Assembly (NCBI GenBank): GCA_022823085.1
Contig: JAJDXV010000002.1
Span: forward strand, 1 to 64,000
Reading direction: 5' to 3'
Length of the DNA: 64,000 nt
Source: Candidatus Poribacteria bacterium
GTDB taxonomy: Bacteria > Poribacteria > WGA-4E > WGA-3G
Shown here: positions 53,415 through 62,746 of the stretch, piece by piece
Layout of the letters: the number at the start of each line of letters is the position of its first letter
How positions within the stretch are numbered: the first letter of the stretch is position 1
The notes under the pieces: model-generated
The model's database searches: none
Told to the model about the DNA's origin: nothing
Seen by the model: only the letters and a program-made list of their open reading frames with translations
Position numbers and translations under genes: made by a program

Positions 53415-54155
53415 TCATCCCTTAAGAGGTATCCCGCGTAAGGCTTCACGGCATTGCGTCGCACCGTTTCCCGTTACGTTATAGGCAAAAGTATTCATCA
53501 ATCGATCATTTGGTGAATTGTTTGCATCAGAACCGTGAATAATCAAGGCGTTAAAAAACACACCGTCTCCCGGTTCCATTTCGAGAGCCACAGCATCTTC
53601 CCGTTCTTGGTAGTGCCCCGGCAAAAAAACGCCAAAGGTCTGTTGTTTCCGTTCATGTTCCTGCAAACCCCAGTTATGGCTCCCCGGAACAAACTGGATG
53701 CAACCGTTCTCAAGGTTCGCCTCACTGATCGCCAACTGGCAGTTAATCATAACAGGTTTGTTATTATCATTTTTCCAGTAGGCATAATCTTGATGCCACG
53801 GGATCGCTGTGCCATCACCACCGGCTTTCGGAAGCAATTTACTGTGATACAGTGAAATGTTTTCACCCATTAGGGCTTCCAATATATCCAGCATCGCAGC
53901 GCAGCGGAGTAAACGGTTAAGCGTCGGACTCACCAATTCACTGTGCATTAACTGCTTAATCCGAGGTGGATGGTCCTCCGTATCGTAGACTTCCCAAGAG
54001 ATGCCAATGCCATCGGTCGGTTGTTCCGCCATACGATTGTGTATATCGTCAATTTCTTCCAAAATTCGCGCAATATCTTCTGAAGAGACAAGACCTTTTT
54101 TTAAAAGGTAGCCGTTTCTTTCATAAAACTGCAATTCTTCGTTCGTAAGTCCCAT
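53415..54155 (-). CDS. Phytanoyl-CoA dioxygenase (PhyH) family enzyme
   Basis: 246 residues from the ATG at 54155 (AAGGAA 7 bases upstream); the 276-codon frame begins upstream of the promoter at 54218. Starts TNEELQFYERNGYLLKKGLVS. Iron ligands: H and D of PWHQDYAYWK and H of FFNALIIHGSDANNSPNDR. 'CQLAISEANLENGCIQFVPGSHNWG' is the family's central segment. Fe(II)/2-oxoglutarate oxygenase of unknown substrate, related to ectoine-hydroxylase-like members. Confidence 0.9.
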   Translation of the reverse strand: MGLTNEELQFYERNGYLLKKGLVSSEDIARILEEIDDIHNRMAEQPTDGIGISWEVYDTEDHPPRIKQLMHSELVSPTLNRLLRCAAMLDILEALMGENISLYHSKLLPKAGGDGTAIPWHQDYAYWKNDNNKPVMINCQLAISEANLENGCIQFVPGSHNWGLQEHERKQQTFGVFLPGHYQEREDAVALEMEPGDGVFFNALIIHGSDANNSPNDRLMNTFAYNVTGNGATQCREALRGIPLKG

Positions 54156-54217
54156 AAGATTTTTCCTTTGTTTACTCAGTAAGATCACTAAAGAGCACAA
54201 GTTCACTTTAAATAAAG

Positions 54218-54245
54218 TATATACCAAGTAACCAGAAAAAATCAA
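54218..54245 (-). promoter_or_regulatory. Probable promoter of the PhyH gene
   Basis: Minus strand TTGATT (54245-54240), 16 bp, TATATA (54223-54218), about 60 bases before the chosen ATG. Confidence 0.45.
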
Positions 54246-54320
54246 GAGATTTCCGATTGGATTCAGAGTTATTCGGTTTGGGTTAAATCGTTTTCTTGAA
54301 CGGACGTTTTCAGAAAAAGG

Positions 54321-54349
54321 TTTACTTTTGTTGTAAACGATGCTAAAAT
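54321..54349 (+). promoter_or_regulatory. Extended -10 promoter for MazG-like gene
   Basis: TTTACT (54321-54326), 17 bp, TAAAAT (54344-54349) preceded by TGC. The in-frame ATG at 54340 lies inside it and so is not the start. Confidence 0.5.
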
Positions 54350-54393
54350 GTGAGTCAGAAGAATCGGAAACAGGAAGGATGGAGATAAATCGT

Positions 54394-54747
54394 ATGGACT
54401 ACACGCTCGAACAGTGTCAAAAACTTGTGGATGACTGGATCCACACCGTTGGTGTCCGCTATTTCTCAGAATTAACCAATACTGCAATCCTTATGGAAGA
54501 GGTCGGCGAATTAGCACGGGTTATGGCGCGTCAATACGGTGAACAGAGCTTCAAAAAGAACGAGAAAGACTTAGATCTCGGTGAGGAGATGGCTGATATT
54601 TTGTTCGTTCTTATCTGCCTTGCAAATCAGACCGGAATTGATCTCGAAGCGGCATTCAAAAAGTCGATGGAGAAGAAAACACACCGAGATAAAGAACGCC
54701 ACAGCAGCAACCCGAAACTTCTAACAAACCCCAAAGCGAATACTTAA
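54394..54747 (+). CDS. MazG-like nucleotide pyrophosphohydrolase
   Basis: 117 residues from the ATG at 54394 with GGAG 9 bases upstream. The alpha-helical NTP pyrophosphohydrolase motif is complete: EEVGELARVMARQYG (ExxE12-type first half) and DLGEEMADILFVLICLANQTGID (ExxD second half), then FKKSMEKKTHRDKER. It hydrolyses non-canonical or surplus dNTPs. Followed 18 bp later by the TPR/transglutaminase lipoprotein. Confidence 0.88.
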   Translation: MDYTLEQCQKLVDDWIHTVGVRYFSELTNTAILMEEVGELARVMARQYGEQSFKKNEKDLDLGEEMADILFVLICLANQTGIDLEAAFKKSMEKKTHRDKERHSSNPKLLTNPKANT

Positions 54748-54765
54748 CCGACACGGAGATAGACG

Positions 54766-57486
54766 ATGCTATTTCATAGAAACCACATATTTGGGTTATT
54801 AAGTCTGCTATTTGTTATCAATGGGTGCACAATCTTCACGAAAAATTCGACACCCGGCACAGTGGTTGACCCACTCGTTGAACGTACACGTCAGTGGCAG
54901 GTGCAGATTGACGCAGGGAATAGTCAGTTACAGCAGGGAAATCTTCGCCCAGCACTCACCGCTTATCAAGCCGCTCTCGTCATTCGACCGAATGTCAGCG
55001 AAGTACAACAAAAGATAGCTGAGATATACTATCAACTTGAGGAATACGAAAACGCACGGAACGCATTTGTCGCTTTTTTGGCACTCAAACCGAACAATAT
55101 CGCAGCCCTTAACTATGCCGGGTATATCTCCGAAAAATTAAAGGATTATGCTGCTGCTGCTGGATACTACGAACGCGTACTCGCTGTTTCAGGCGATAAT
55201 CTCTACGCTTTGAACCATCTCGGCTTGGCTTATCGGCAACTACGACGTTTTGAGGAAGCAGTGGGGGTCCTCCACAAAGCACTGGTCCTTGATCCGAAAT
55301 GCGAACGTCCTGAAAGCGAAAATTTACACAATTACTTGGGGTTAATCTATCTCGAACAAGGCGAACTCGGTGAAGCAATCGCGGAATTAAGAGAATCCGT
55401 TCGTCTGTTTCCCAACGATACTTGGGCAAGGGAACAACTCGTCACGCTCTATGAAGACCAACAGCGCTATTTTGAGGCACAGCTCCAGTGCCAACGGATT
55501 TTAGAAATTGACCCCGACAATCTTTTCGCGTTGGATCGACTTCAAGCACTCGCACAACTTAACACCGGTCCGAGACAAATCACTGAAGTACCACCTGTCA
55601 CGCTCCTGAACCCAGATGTCGAGAATATCATTGCAAACGCGCCAGACGCAAGCGACTATCCTGACGCGGACACCCTAATTCTGTTCAACCATTTCAGCCA
55701 CGATGTTTTACCGAATGGACAGTCACGGTACACAACACACCAGGTCGTTAAAATTCTGACAGAAAGGGGTATCCGAAAGTATGGAGACATCGCAATCCCC
55801 TATCAACCTAACGCACAAAATATCGACGTGAATATTGCAAGAACAATTACACCGGACGGAACAGTCCTACAACCACCGGCTGAGGCATTTAACGACGTAA
55901 CACCACCCGGATTATTGGCACAGAACCTCTACTCCGATGCTATGTGGAAGGTTATCTCCATGGTCGGCCTCGTCCCCGGTGTTTGCATTGAGTATCAAGT
56001 AACACTTGAAGATAAAATCCCTGGAGGCGAGACCTGGATTACAGGCGGATACAACTTTCAGGGCGGCGAAACGACATTGGAAACCATTTATGCACTTCAG
56101 ATGCCGAAAATGTGGAACCTTCAATGGGAAATCGCTAACGACGTGAACCCAAAAGCCCCCGAGGTCTCTTATACAGAAAACGATACCGTCGTTTATGTAT
56201 GGAGATACCCTAAGATGCCCGCACTGACACTCGAAGACGGGATGCCACACGTTAACAATGTCGTACCACGCTTGCGCTATTCTTCAATTAAAGATTGGGA
56301 CAGTGTCTATAACTGGTATAAGGAACTCGCGAGCGGAAGGTATACCGCGGATGCGGACATTGCGGCGAAAGTTGAGCAACTCACGAATCATTTGACAACC
56401 ATAGACGCGAAAATACAGGCGATTTATCATTTTGTCGCTACAAACATCCGATACGTCGCTATCGAACTCGGACAGAGTGCTTACCAACCCTCGTATGCGA
56501 CCGAAGTTTTTCGGATGCAATACGGCGATTGTAAAGATAAAACAACGCTTCTGATTTCGATGTTAGATTTGGTCGGTATTAAAGCCTATCCTGTCTTGGT
56601 GAGTGTCTCACCACACGCGCGCGTTGATACAACGCTGCCTTCGCTCAGCCAGTTTAACCATGCAATCGCCGCAATTCCGACCGATACGGATACCTATACC
56701 TGGCTGGATCCAACAGCCTCAACTTGTAGGTATGGCGATCTGCCCTACAGTGTTCAGGGACGCACAGGATTTCTCATTTCCGATACACGCGGTGAATTTG
56801 TAGAGATACCTGTTCTGCCACCGGAGACCAACCGACTTCTGAGCGAAACGGAATTGATACTCAATAACGAAGGCGATGTACAAGGCACGCTCTACATTCA
56901 GACAAATGGACAGTATGACATAAGCGCGCGGTGGGCATATCAACAGATACATCCGAATATGTTGAAGAACATTTTGGCAACTGAGCTCAGCGGACAATTT
57001 CCCGGAATTCAGATACCTTGGCACGATATATCTGACCTTAACGATTTAAACGTGCCCCTCACAGTCAACCTCGGATTCCGTGTTGAGAATTACGCGACGC
57101 AGGTTGGAAACGACATGCTACTGCCTTTACCGATTGATGAATTCGCCGACTATGCTGAAACCTTTGCGAATGAACATCGAACCTATTCCTTAGATATGGG
57201 GTACCCGATGCAAATTGAAAAGACAATTCGCATTGAACTCCCAGATGGATGGACAGCAACACTGCCAAAAGACATTCATTATGTTGTGGAGAGTGCAGAA
57301 CTAACTCGCCAGTACAAGCAGGTCGGAAATACGATTACTTATAAACTCATGTTTACCTTGAAAAATCGGATACTGTCGGCAGCTGCGTATACCGCAGTAA
57401 GATCGACCTTTATGGCACTTGCGAGTGAAGATGGGGCGCGTTTACTCTTAAAGACCCGTGATGGTGAGCAGATGTCACGAAAATAA
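54766..57486 (+). CDS. TPR + DUF3857 + transglutaminase-like lipoprotein
   Basis: 906 residues. Lipobox VINGC with the cysteine at 21. TPR repeats cover about 45-260. A DUF3857 beta domain follows (about 300-500: DADTLILFNHFSHDVLPNGQSRYTTHQVVKIL, read with gaps). The transglutaminase core is about 520-680 with the triad cysteine in QYGDCKDKTTLL, histidine in SQFNHAIAAI and aspartate in WLDPTAST. The C-terminal region is beta-rich. It faces the periplasm or cell surface and may process or crosslink proteins. No partner protease is evident nearby. Confidence 0.88.
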   Translation: MLFHRNHIFGLLSLLFVINGCTIFTKNSTPGTVVDPLVERTRQWQVQIDAGNSQLQQGNLRPALTAYQAALVIRPNVSEVQQKIAEIYYQLEEYENARNAFVAFLALKPNNIAALNYAGYISEKLKDYAAAAGYYERVLAVSGDNLYALNHLGLAYRQLRRFEEAVGVLHKALVLDPKCERPESENLHNYLGLIYLEQGELGEAIAELRESVRLFPNDTWAREQLVTLYEDQQRYFEAQLQCQRILEIDPDNLFALDRLQALAQLNTGPRQITEVPPVTLLNPDVENIIANAPDASDYPDADTLILFNHFSHDVLPNGQSRYTTHQVVKILTERGIRKYGDIAIPYQPNAQNIDVNIARTITPDGTVLQPPAEAFNDVTPPGLLAQNLYSDAMWKVISMVGLVPGVCIEYQVTLEDKIPGGETWITGGYNFQGGETTLETIYALQMPKMWNLQWEIANDVNPKAPEVSYTENDTVVYVWRYPKMPALTLEDGMPHVNNVVPRLRYSSIKDWDSVYNWYKELASGRYTADADIAAKVEQLTNHLTTIDAKIQAIYHFVATNIRYVAIELGQSAYQPSYATEVFRMQYGDCKDKTTLLISMLDLVGIKAYPVLVSVSPHARVDTTLPSLSQFNHAIAAIPTDTDTYTWLDPTASTCRYGDLPYSVQGRTGFLISDTRGEFVEIPVLPPETNRLLSETELILNNEGDVQGTLYIQTNGQYDISARWAYQQIHPNMLKNILATELSGQFPGIQIPWHDISDLNDLNVPLTVNLGFRVENYATQVGNDMLLPLPIDEFADYAETFANEHRTYSLDMGYPMQIEKTIRIELPDGWTATLPKDIHYVVESAELTRQYKQVGNTITYKLMFTLKNRILSAAAYTAVRSTFMALASEDGARLLLKTRDGEQMSRK

Positions 57487-57542
57487 CGGCTTTTAGGTTT
57501 TCAGGAAGCAGTTTCAGGAACATAACGTACGACAAAATAGCG

Positions 57543-58145
57543 TTAGTCTTTGACATACTTCCAGCCATCAACCAGAACTGGAAGTCCACGAATTACGCAC
57601 ATGGCGACAGCTATAACAGATAGGATTACGCCTGCTAATTCCAAACCGACAATTAATTCAGGATAGATGCCGGAATTTTTGAATGCAATAACGCCGCCGA
57701 GGTAGACGAAGGCGAGTGCTTTCGCAATACCATAGATACTACGGCTTGCCCGTGAACTCGTAAGCGCGCGTGTCCACCTTGAAGTCATCATACTGTTCTC
57801 GCCAAAAGCCGTCTTGCCCTGGGCAAAAGCGGCACTCCGCAAACCGTCTGTAAAAAAACCGCGCGCAATCACAATGACAGGAATCCAGAACGGGATCAAG
57901 CCAACAACGGCGAAGTAAACCCAGAAAACGCATTCAACAATCCGATCACCGATGATGTCAAGCAGTGCTCCGAAAGCAGATGTCTGATTCAGTTTGCGAG
58001 CAACGTAACCATCAACCGCATCAAGAAGTAGAATTAAGCCGATGAGTGCCACAAGCAAGATATCTAAGTAGATGTGATAGCCAAAGAGGGAGATCACAAC
58101 GAAGACAAGCATCAGTCGGAAGAGTGTAATCATATTCGCAATCAT
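57543..58145 (-). CDS. CDP-alcohol phosphatidyltransferase
   Basis: 200 residues, about six membrane helices. The catalytic motif D-G-x2-A-R-x8-G-x3-D-x3-D is intact: LDAVDGYVARKLNQTSAFGALLDIIGDR. It makes a phospholipid from CDP-diacylglycerol and an alcohol (glycerol-phosphate or inositol are possible). AAGGAG lies 6 bases before the ATG. Convergent with the transglutaminase gene. Confidence 0.88.
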   Translation of the reverse strand: MIANMITLFRLMLVFVVISLFGYHIYLDILLVALIGLILLLDAVDGYVARKLNQTSAFGALLDIIGDRIVECVFWVYFAVVGLIPFWIPVIVIARGFFTDGLRSAAFAQGKTAFGENSMMTSRWTRALTSSRASRSIYGIAKALAFVYLGGVIAFKNSGIYPELIVGLELAGVILSVIAVAMCVIRGLPVLVDGWKYVKD

Positions 58146-58264
58146 TTTTTACTCCTTTGCTGGACGCTGTTCGTATGCCTCGGTCCTATTCGGATTTCGT
58201 TTAATAGTAGCATATCCAATCACTAATAGCAACATTATTTTTTAATATAAGAAAGGTTGATTCT

Positions 58265-59869
58265 ATGAACGGGAACAAAAAACCGAATATCGTCCTCATT
58301 CTGAACGACGATATGGGATTTTCCGACTTAGGCTGCTACGGCGGCGAAGTCAATACGCCGAACCTTGATCGGCTTGCCACTGGCGGCTTACGATTTACAC
58401 AATTTTACAACACCGCACGCTGCTGTCCATCCCGGGCTTCTATGCTTACTGGGCTACATCCGCACCAGACCGGTGTCGGACACATGATGAGTGATGACGG
58501 GCTTGAAGGCTATCGCGGCGACCTTAATGACCGTTGTATCACTATTGCCGATGCTGTTCGTTCCGAAGGCTACGGCACCTATATGAGCGGTAAATGGCAT
58601 ATCTCTCGCCATACAGGTCCCGATGGCCCCAAGCATAGTTGGCCCTGCCAACGCGGGTTTGACGAGTATTACGGTATCATTACAGGTGCCGCGAACTTCT
58701 GGAAACCGAATACCCTCACACGTGATAATACCCGGCTCCAGCACGATGAACTTCCTGAAGACTATTTCTTCACGGATGCTGTCAGCGATGAAGCAGCGAC
58801 GTATATCCGAAACCATACTGAAAAGACACCGGAACGCCCCTTCTTTACTTATGTCGCTTACACCGCACCGCATTGGCCCCTACACGCACACGAGGAGGAC
58901 ATCGCACAATACAACGGACGCTTCGCCGCCGGTTGGGATGAACTGCGAGAGGAACGGCTTGACCGGATGCGGGAAATGAAAATCTTAGACGAGGCATGGC
59001 AACTGACGGCACGAGATTCATCGCAGCCACCCTGGCGTGAGGCGCAATATAAAGAGTGGAATCAACGCCGGATGGAGGTCTACGCCGCGCAGATCACACG
59101 GATGGATGCAGGTATCGGGCGAATTATTGACACATTGGAAGAGACTGGTCAACTCGACAACACGCTCATCCTCTTTTTAGCTGATAACGGCGGTTGTGCC
59201 GAAGAACTCGGCGGGCCCCCTGCAATACGCGATAAGGGATCGCTCATCAGCACAGATACCACCTCCGACGGAGAGCCTGTCTATCGTGGCAATGATCCAA
59301 GTATTATGCCGGGACCCGAAACGACATATCAGAGTTACGGTGTGCCGTGGGCGAACCTCTCCAATACGCCGTTCCGACTCTATAAGCACTGGGTACATGA
59401 AGGTGGGATCGCTACCCCCTTAATCGCGCACTGGCCAAACGCTATAAAGTCTGTAGGAGAACTCCGACATCAACCCGGACAACTCCCAGATATTATGGCG
59501 ACGTGTCTTGAGGTCTCAGGCGCGGACTATCCAGAAGAACACGACGGGGAACCTATTTTACCCTTAGAAGGCACAAGTTTAGTCCCCATCTTTGATGGCA
59601 GAGATAACGGTAAAGAGGTGCTTTATTGGGAACACGAGGGGAATTGTGCAGTCCGTCAAGATCAGTGGAAACTCGTCTGTAGGTTCCCCGGCGATTGGGA
59701 GCTCTACAATCTTGAGGCGGAACGGACAGAAATTAACGATCTCGCCGCTAAGCATCCGCAGAAACTCGAAGAACTCGCTGGACTTTATAGAGATTGGGCG
59801 GATCGGTGTCTGATCTACCCGTGGGATAAACTCCAAGAGCATCGCAGACAACGCCGCCAACAACGTTAA
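58265..59869 (+). CDS. Type I arylsulfatase
   Basis: 534 residues. Metal site IVLILNDDMGFSDLGCYGGE; formylglycine motif C53-C-P-S-R57 (TARCCPSRASMLTG), followed by YMSGKWH and LFLADNGGCAEELGG. The C-terminal part ends WADRCLIYPWDKL, typical of the AslA/arylsulfatase A group. No signal peptide. Removes sulfate esters, perhaps from algal or sponge glycans. AGAAAGG precedes the ATG. Confidence 0.92.
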   Translation: MNGNKKPNIVLILNDDMGFSDLGCYGGEVNTPNLDRLATGGLRFTQFYNTARCCPSRASMLTGLHPHQTGVGHMMSDDGLEGYRGDLNDRCITIADAVRSEGYGTYMSGKWHISRHTGPDGPKHSWPCQRGFDEYYGIITGAANFWKPNTLTRDNTRLQHDELPEDYFFTDAVSDEAATYIRNHTEKTPERPFFTYVAYTAPHWPLHAHEEDIAQYNGRFAAGWDELREERLDRMREMKILDEAWQLTARDSSQPPWREAQYKEWNQRRMEVYAAQITRMDAGIGRIIDTLEETGQLDNTLILFLADNGGCAEELGGPPAIRDKGSLISTDTTSDGEPVYRGNDPSIMPGPETTYQSYGVPWANLSNTPFRLYKHWVHEGGIATPLIAHWPNAIKSVGELRHQPGQLPDIMATCLEVSGADYPEEHDGEPILPLEGTSLVPIFDGRDNGKEVLYWEHEGNCAVRQDQWKLVCRFPGDWELYNLEAERTEINDLAAKHPQKLEELAGLYRDWADRCLIYPWDKLQEHRRQRRQQR

Positions 59870-59893
59870 AAATTCACCTTTGTCATCACTGCA

Positions 59894-59914
59894 GGCGGGG
59901 TTTGTAACCCCGCC
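59894..59914. repeat. 21-bp palindrome (REP-like), copy 2
   Basis: The same 9-bp stem GGCGGGGTT with a 3-base loop as at 21625, again between two convergent gene ends (sulfatase and lactonase). Confidence 0.7.
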
Positions 59915-59937
59915 ATAATCCGCCTGATTCTAAAAAA

Positions 59938-61032
59938 TTAGCTGCAGGCCAGCAGCTTCAAACAGACCGGGGTCGGTACCTCTGCCACGTGTCCCGTCGC
60001 GTTCAACGCCCCCGTTTCTGCGTCGATAGCAAACGTAACAACCGTATTCGTCTGTTGGTTCGCTGCAAAGAGGAACGTCCCTTCCGGATTTAGACCGAAA
60101 TTCCGAGGGGTCTGTCCTTGTGTTGATTCATGACCGATCGGACGCAGCATTCCTGTCTCCGCATCTATCTCACAAATCGCAATGCTATCGTGTCCACGGT
60201 TCGATCCATACAGGAATTTCCCTGAAGGGTGAACGTGAATATCGGCACAGTGACTGGTGCCATCGAAGTCGTCTGGAAGCGTGGAGATCGTCTGAAATTC
60301 AGCCAACGTTCCCGCATTCGCATCGTAACGAAAAGCGGTGAAGGTGGAACCTATCTCATTGATGACGTAGGCATACTGTCCATTTGGATGGAAATCAAAA
60401 TGCCGCGGACCCGCACCCGGTTGCACCCGAACCCACGGTTGCGCGTTAGGTGTGAGCGTCCCTTTGTCGGCATCTAACTGATAGATGAGGATTTTATCAA
60501 GTCCGAGATCGGGCGAGAAGGCGTAACGGTTGCCCGGGTCAATCATGATTGCATGTGCATGGGGTCCCATCTGTCGTTGTGGGTTCACACTCGATCCCTC
60601 ATGCTGCACAAAATCCGAGGCTTCACCGAGCCTGCCATCCGACCCTATGGGATAAGCCGTAACGCTGCCACCGCCGTAATTAGCCACCAGTAGGCATTTA
60701 CCAGTAGTGTCCACACTCAAATGACACGGGGCACCCCCACCGGTCGCGCGTTGGTTGAGATAACTAATCTCCCCTGTCTCTTTATGAATATAAAATGCCG
60801 TGACCGCACCGCTATCTTTACCCTCAAACTCGCCAAGTTCGTTGACGGCATAGAGATACTGTCCACTCGGGTGTATCTCCACAAACGACGGATTTTCGAT
60901 ACCTATTACCTTACTGCTGTATTCCAAAGCACCCGTCGCGCCATCTAAGCGATAGACATAAATCCCTTCGCTGTCTCCGTGTGTATAGGTGCCAACATAA
61001 ACGAAATAGTCTTGGCTATTCTGTTGCGCCAT
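59938..61032 (-). CDS. Lactonase-family seven-bladed propeller protein (Pgl/YbhE-like)
   Basis: 364 residues. Repeats of about 50 residues with 'HPSGQYLYAVNE', 'CHLSVDTTGKCLLVANYGGGSVTAYPI', 'FHPNGQYAYVINE', 'VHPSGKFLYGSNRGHDSIA' and 'LNPEGTFLFAANQQTNTV' are the blades of the YbhE 6-phosphogluconolactonase family. It may hydrolyse a sugar lactone. Placed with sulfatases, so a sugar-acid pathway is plausible. 14 bp after the upstream sulfatase gene on the same strand, so one operon. Confidence 0.85.
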   Translation of the reverse strand: MAQQNSQDYFVYVGTYTHGDSEGIYVYRLDGATGALEYSSKVIGIENPSFVEIHPSGQYLYAVNELGEFEGKDSGAVTAFYIHKETGEISYLNQRATGGGAPCHLSVDTTGKCLLVANYGGGSVTAYPIGSDGRLGEASDFVQHEGSSVNPQRQMGPHAHAIMIDPGNRYAFSPDLGLDKILIYQLDADKGTLTPNAQPWVRVQPGAGPRHFDFHPNGQYAYVINEIGSTFTAFRYDANAGTLAEFQTISTLPDDFDGTSHCADIHVHPSGKFLYGSNRGHDSIAICEIDAETGMLRPIGHESTQGQTPRNFGLNPEGTFLFAANQQTNTVVTFAIDAETGALNATGHVAEVPTPVCLKLLACS

Positions 61033-61046
61033 TATTGCTGATCTCC

Positions 61047-62657
61047 TTATGAAATTTTGAGATGAATCGTTCGTTCTTCGCTTTCAAGATAACCGATGCG
61101 AATCGCTTTCGCACGTATGCTTGTTTCGCCTTTTGGCAGATGCAGTAGGTCGGTATACAAGTGCCAATGGGCATCGTCCCCTTGTTCCGTTGTGTAGGCA
61201 ATGGATGCACCTTGTGTGGAACAGTGAAGTTGTAAGACAAGGGGAGCCGTCCATTCACCGACCTCATAGATGACCTCCCTGCCCGGGTGTTCAGCATTAA
61301 TAGGAATAAAAATCGGAGCTGCCGTTTGTGGCTGGGTACCATCCGGATACCACGTCGCGACCATCTCCTTTTCGGGGATATGTCCCATATCACCGAATTC
61401 CGATTGCCACGCTGCCAATGTTCCACGCATCCGTTCAAGGACATCCTGATGTTCGGCATCTTCTGCTAAGTTGTTGAGTTCATACCGATCGTTTTCAGTA
61501 TCGTAGAGCTCTTCAGCAGGACGTGGGTAACGGAACATAACTGCCTGATCGCCTTCCAGCTCACCAGCAGCATACAACCGCCACATCTCTTGCATGACCG
61601 GATGCCGGTTGCGGTACGGAATCCAGAGCAGATACGGTTTTTCAGGATAGTAATTTTTGATGTATTTATACCGTTTGTCACGTACAGCGCGTATCATGTC
61701 GTAGGATTCGTCATACCGATCACGCGTCGCGAAGATATAGTCGCGTTCTACTTTATCGGGGCCGAGGAACGACTGTCCCTGCAGGTGTGTCGGTGCCTGA
61801 ACGCCACAAAGCGAAAGCACCGTCGGACCCAGATCAACCAAACTCACCAACTGTTCGGTCGTACTCCCCGGATTCAGCGTGCCAGGCCAACGGACAATCA
61901 GCGGAATGCGGATGCCAGCATCATAAGGCCACCGTTTGCCGCGTGGAAGCCCTTCGCCGTGGTCACTCCAGAGAAAGACAATCGTGTTCTCTGCAAGACC
62001 ATCTTCTTCCAACTGATCTAACAACTCGCCGACACGCGCATCGGCAGTTGCGAGGTTATCATATTGCCGTGCCAATGCCTGCCGTGCTTTCGGCGTATCC
62101 GGTAGATAGGGTGGCAGCTGCACGTCGTCTGGATTCGTGGTTGTTGTCAACGGGCGATTCTCACGTTCCCACATGCCGCTTTCGTGCGTAACAGTCGGAT
62201 TGAAGACCGAAAAGAACGGTTGTCCCGCCCCACGATTTCGCCAGTGTGCCTCGTTGTCGCTTTCGTCCCATGCTGTGATAGGCGGTGTGAACTGATAATC
62301 GGTTTTGCTGTTATTTGTACAGTAATAACCCGCGCCTCTCAGGTATTCCGTGAAGGTCTTAACATAAGGCGGTGGTACAGCAGAATACGGGGTCGGCATC
62401 TCAGGTGTGTTTTGGTTCGTATGCCGAGTACGCATGTGGTGCGTACCGATGGAAGTCTGGTACATACCGGTGATAATTGCTGAACGACTCGGCGCACAAA
62501 CGCCGGCAGTCGAAAACGCGTTTGGGAACCGACAACCGCCTGCAGCGAGCCGATCGATGTTCGGTGTACGAGCGATTGGGTCTCCGTAACAACCGAATCG
62601 CGGTGTTGTATCCTCTAAGGATATCCAAAGGATATTCGGACGTTCTGATATATTCAT
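61047..62657 (-). CDS. Type I sulfatase (heparan N-sulfatase-like)
   Basis: 536 residues. Start NILWISLEDTTPRFGCYGD; formylglycine motif C54-A-P-S-R58 in AGVCAPSRSAIITGMYQ; 'IVFLWSDHGEGLPRGKRWPYDAGIRIPLIVRWPG' is shared with the N-sulphoglucosamine sulfohydrolase group. The C-terminal 90 residues are an added beta domain (VIYEVGEWTAPLVLQLHCSTQGASIAYTT, read with gaps). AAGGAG lies 5 bases before the ATG. First gene of the sulfatase-lactonase pair. Confidence 0.92.
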   Translation of the reverse strand: MNISERPNILWISLEDTTPRFGCYGDPIARTPNIDRLAAGGCRFPNAFSTAGVCAPSRSAIITGMYQTSIGTHHMRTRHTNQNTPEMPTPYSAVPPPYVKTFTEYLRGAGYYCTNNSKTDYQFTPPITAWDESDNEAHWRNRGAGQPFFSVFNPTVTHESGMWERENRPLTTTTNPDDVQLPPYLPDTPKARQALARQYDNLATADARVGELLDQLEEDGLAENTIVFLWSDHGEGLPRGKRWPYDAGIRIPLIVRWPGTLNPGSTTEQLVSLVDLGPTVLSLCGVQAPTHLQGQSFLGPDKVERDYIFATRDRYDESYDMIRAVRDKRYKYIKNYYPEKPYLLWIPYRNRHPVMQEMWRLYAAGELEGDQAVMFRYPRPAEELYDTENDRYELNNLAEDAEHQDVLERMRGTLAAWQSEFGDMGHIPEKEMVATWYPDGTQPQTAAPIFIPINAEHPGREVIYEVGEWTAPLVLQLHCSTQGASIAYTTEQGDDAHWHLYTDLLHLPKGETSIRAKAIRIGYLESEERTIHLKIS

Positions 62658-62746
62658 AGCAACTCCTTTTTTCCTAACGATTGTAAGCCAAACGGAGGTT
62701 TAAGTCAATAGGGTTGCCAAAAACTAATCACCGATTCAGATTTCCA

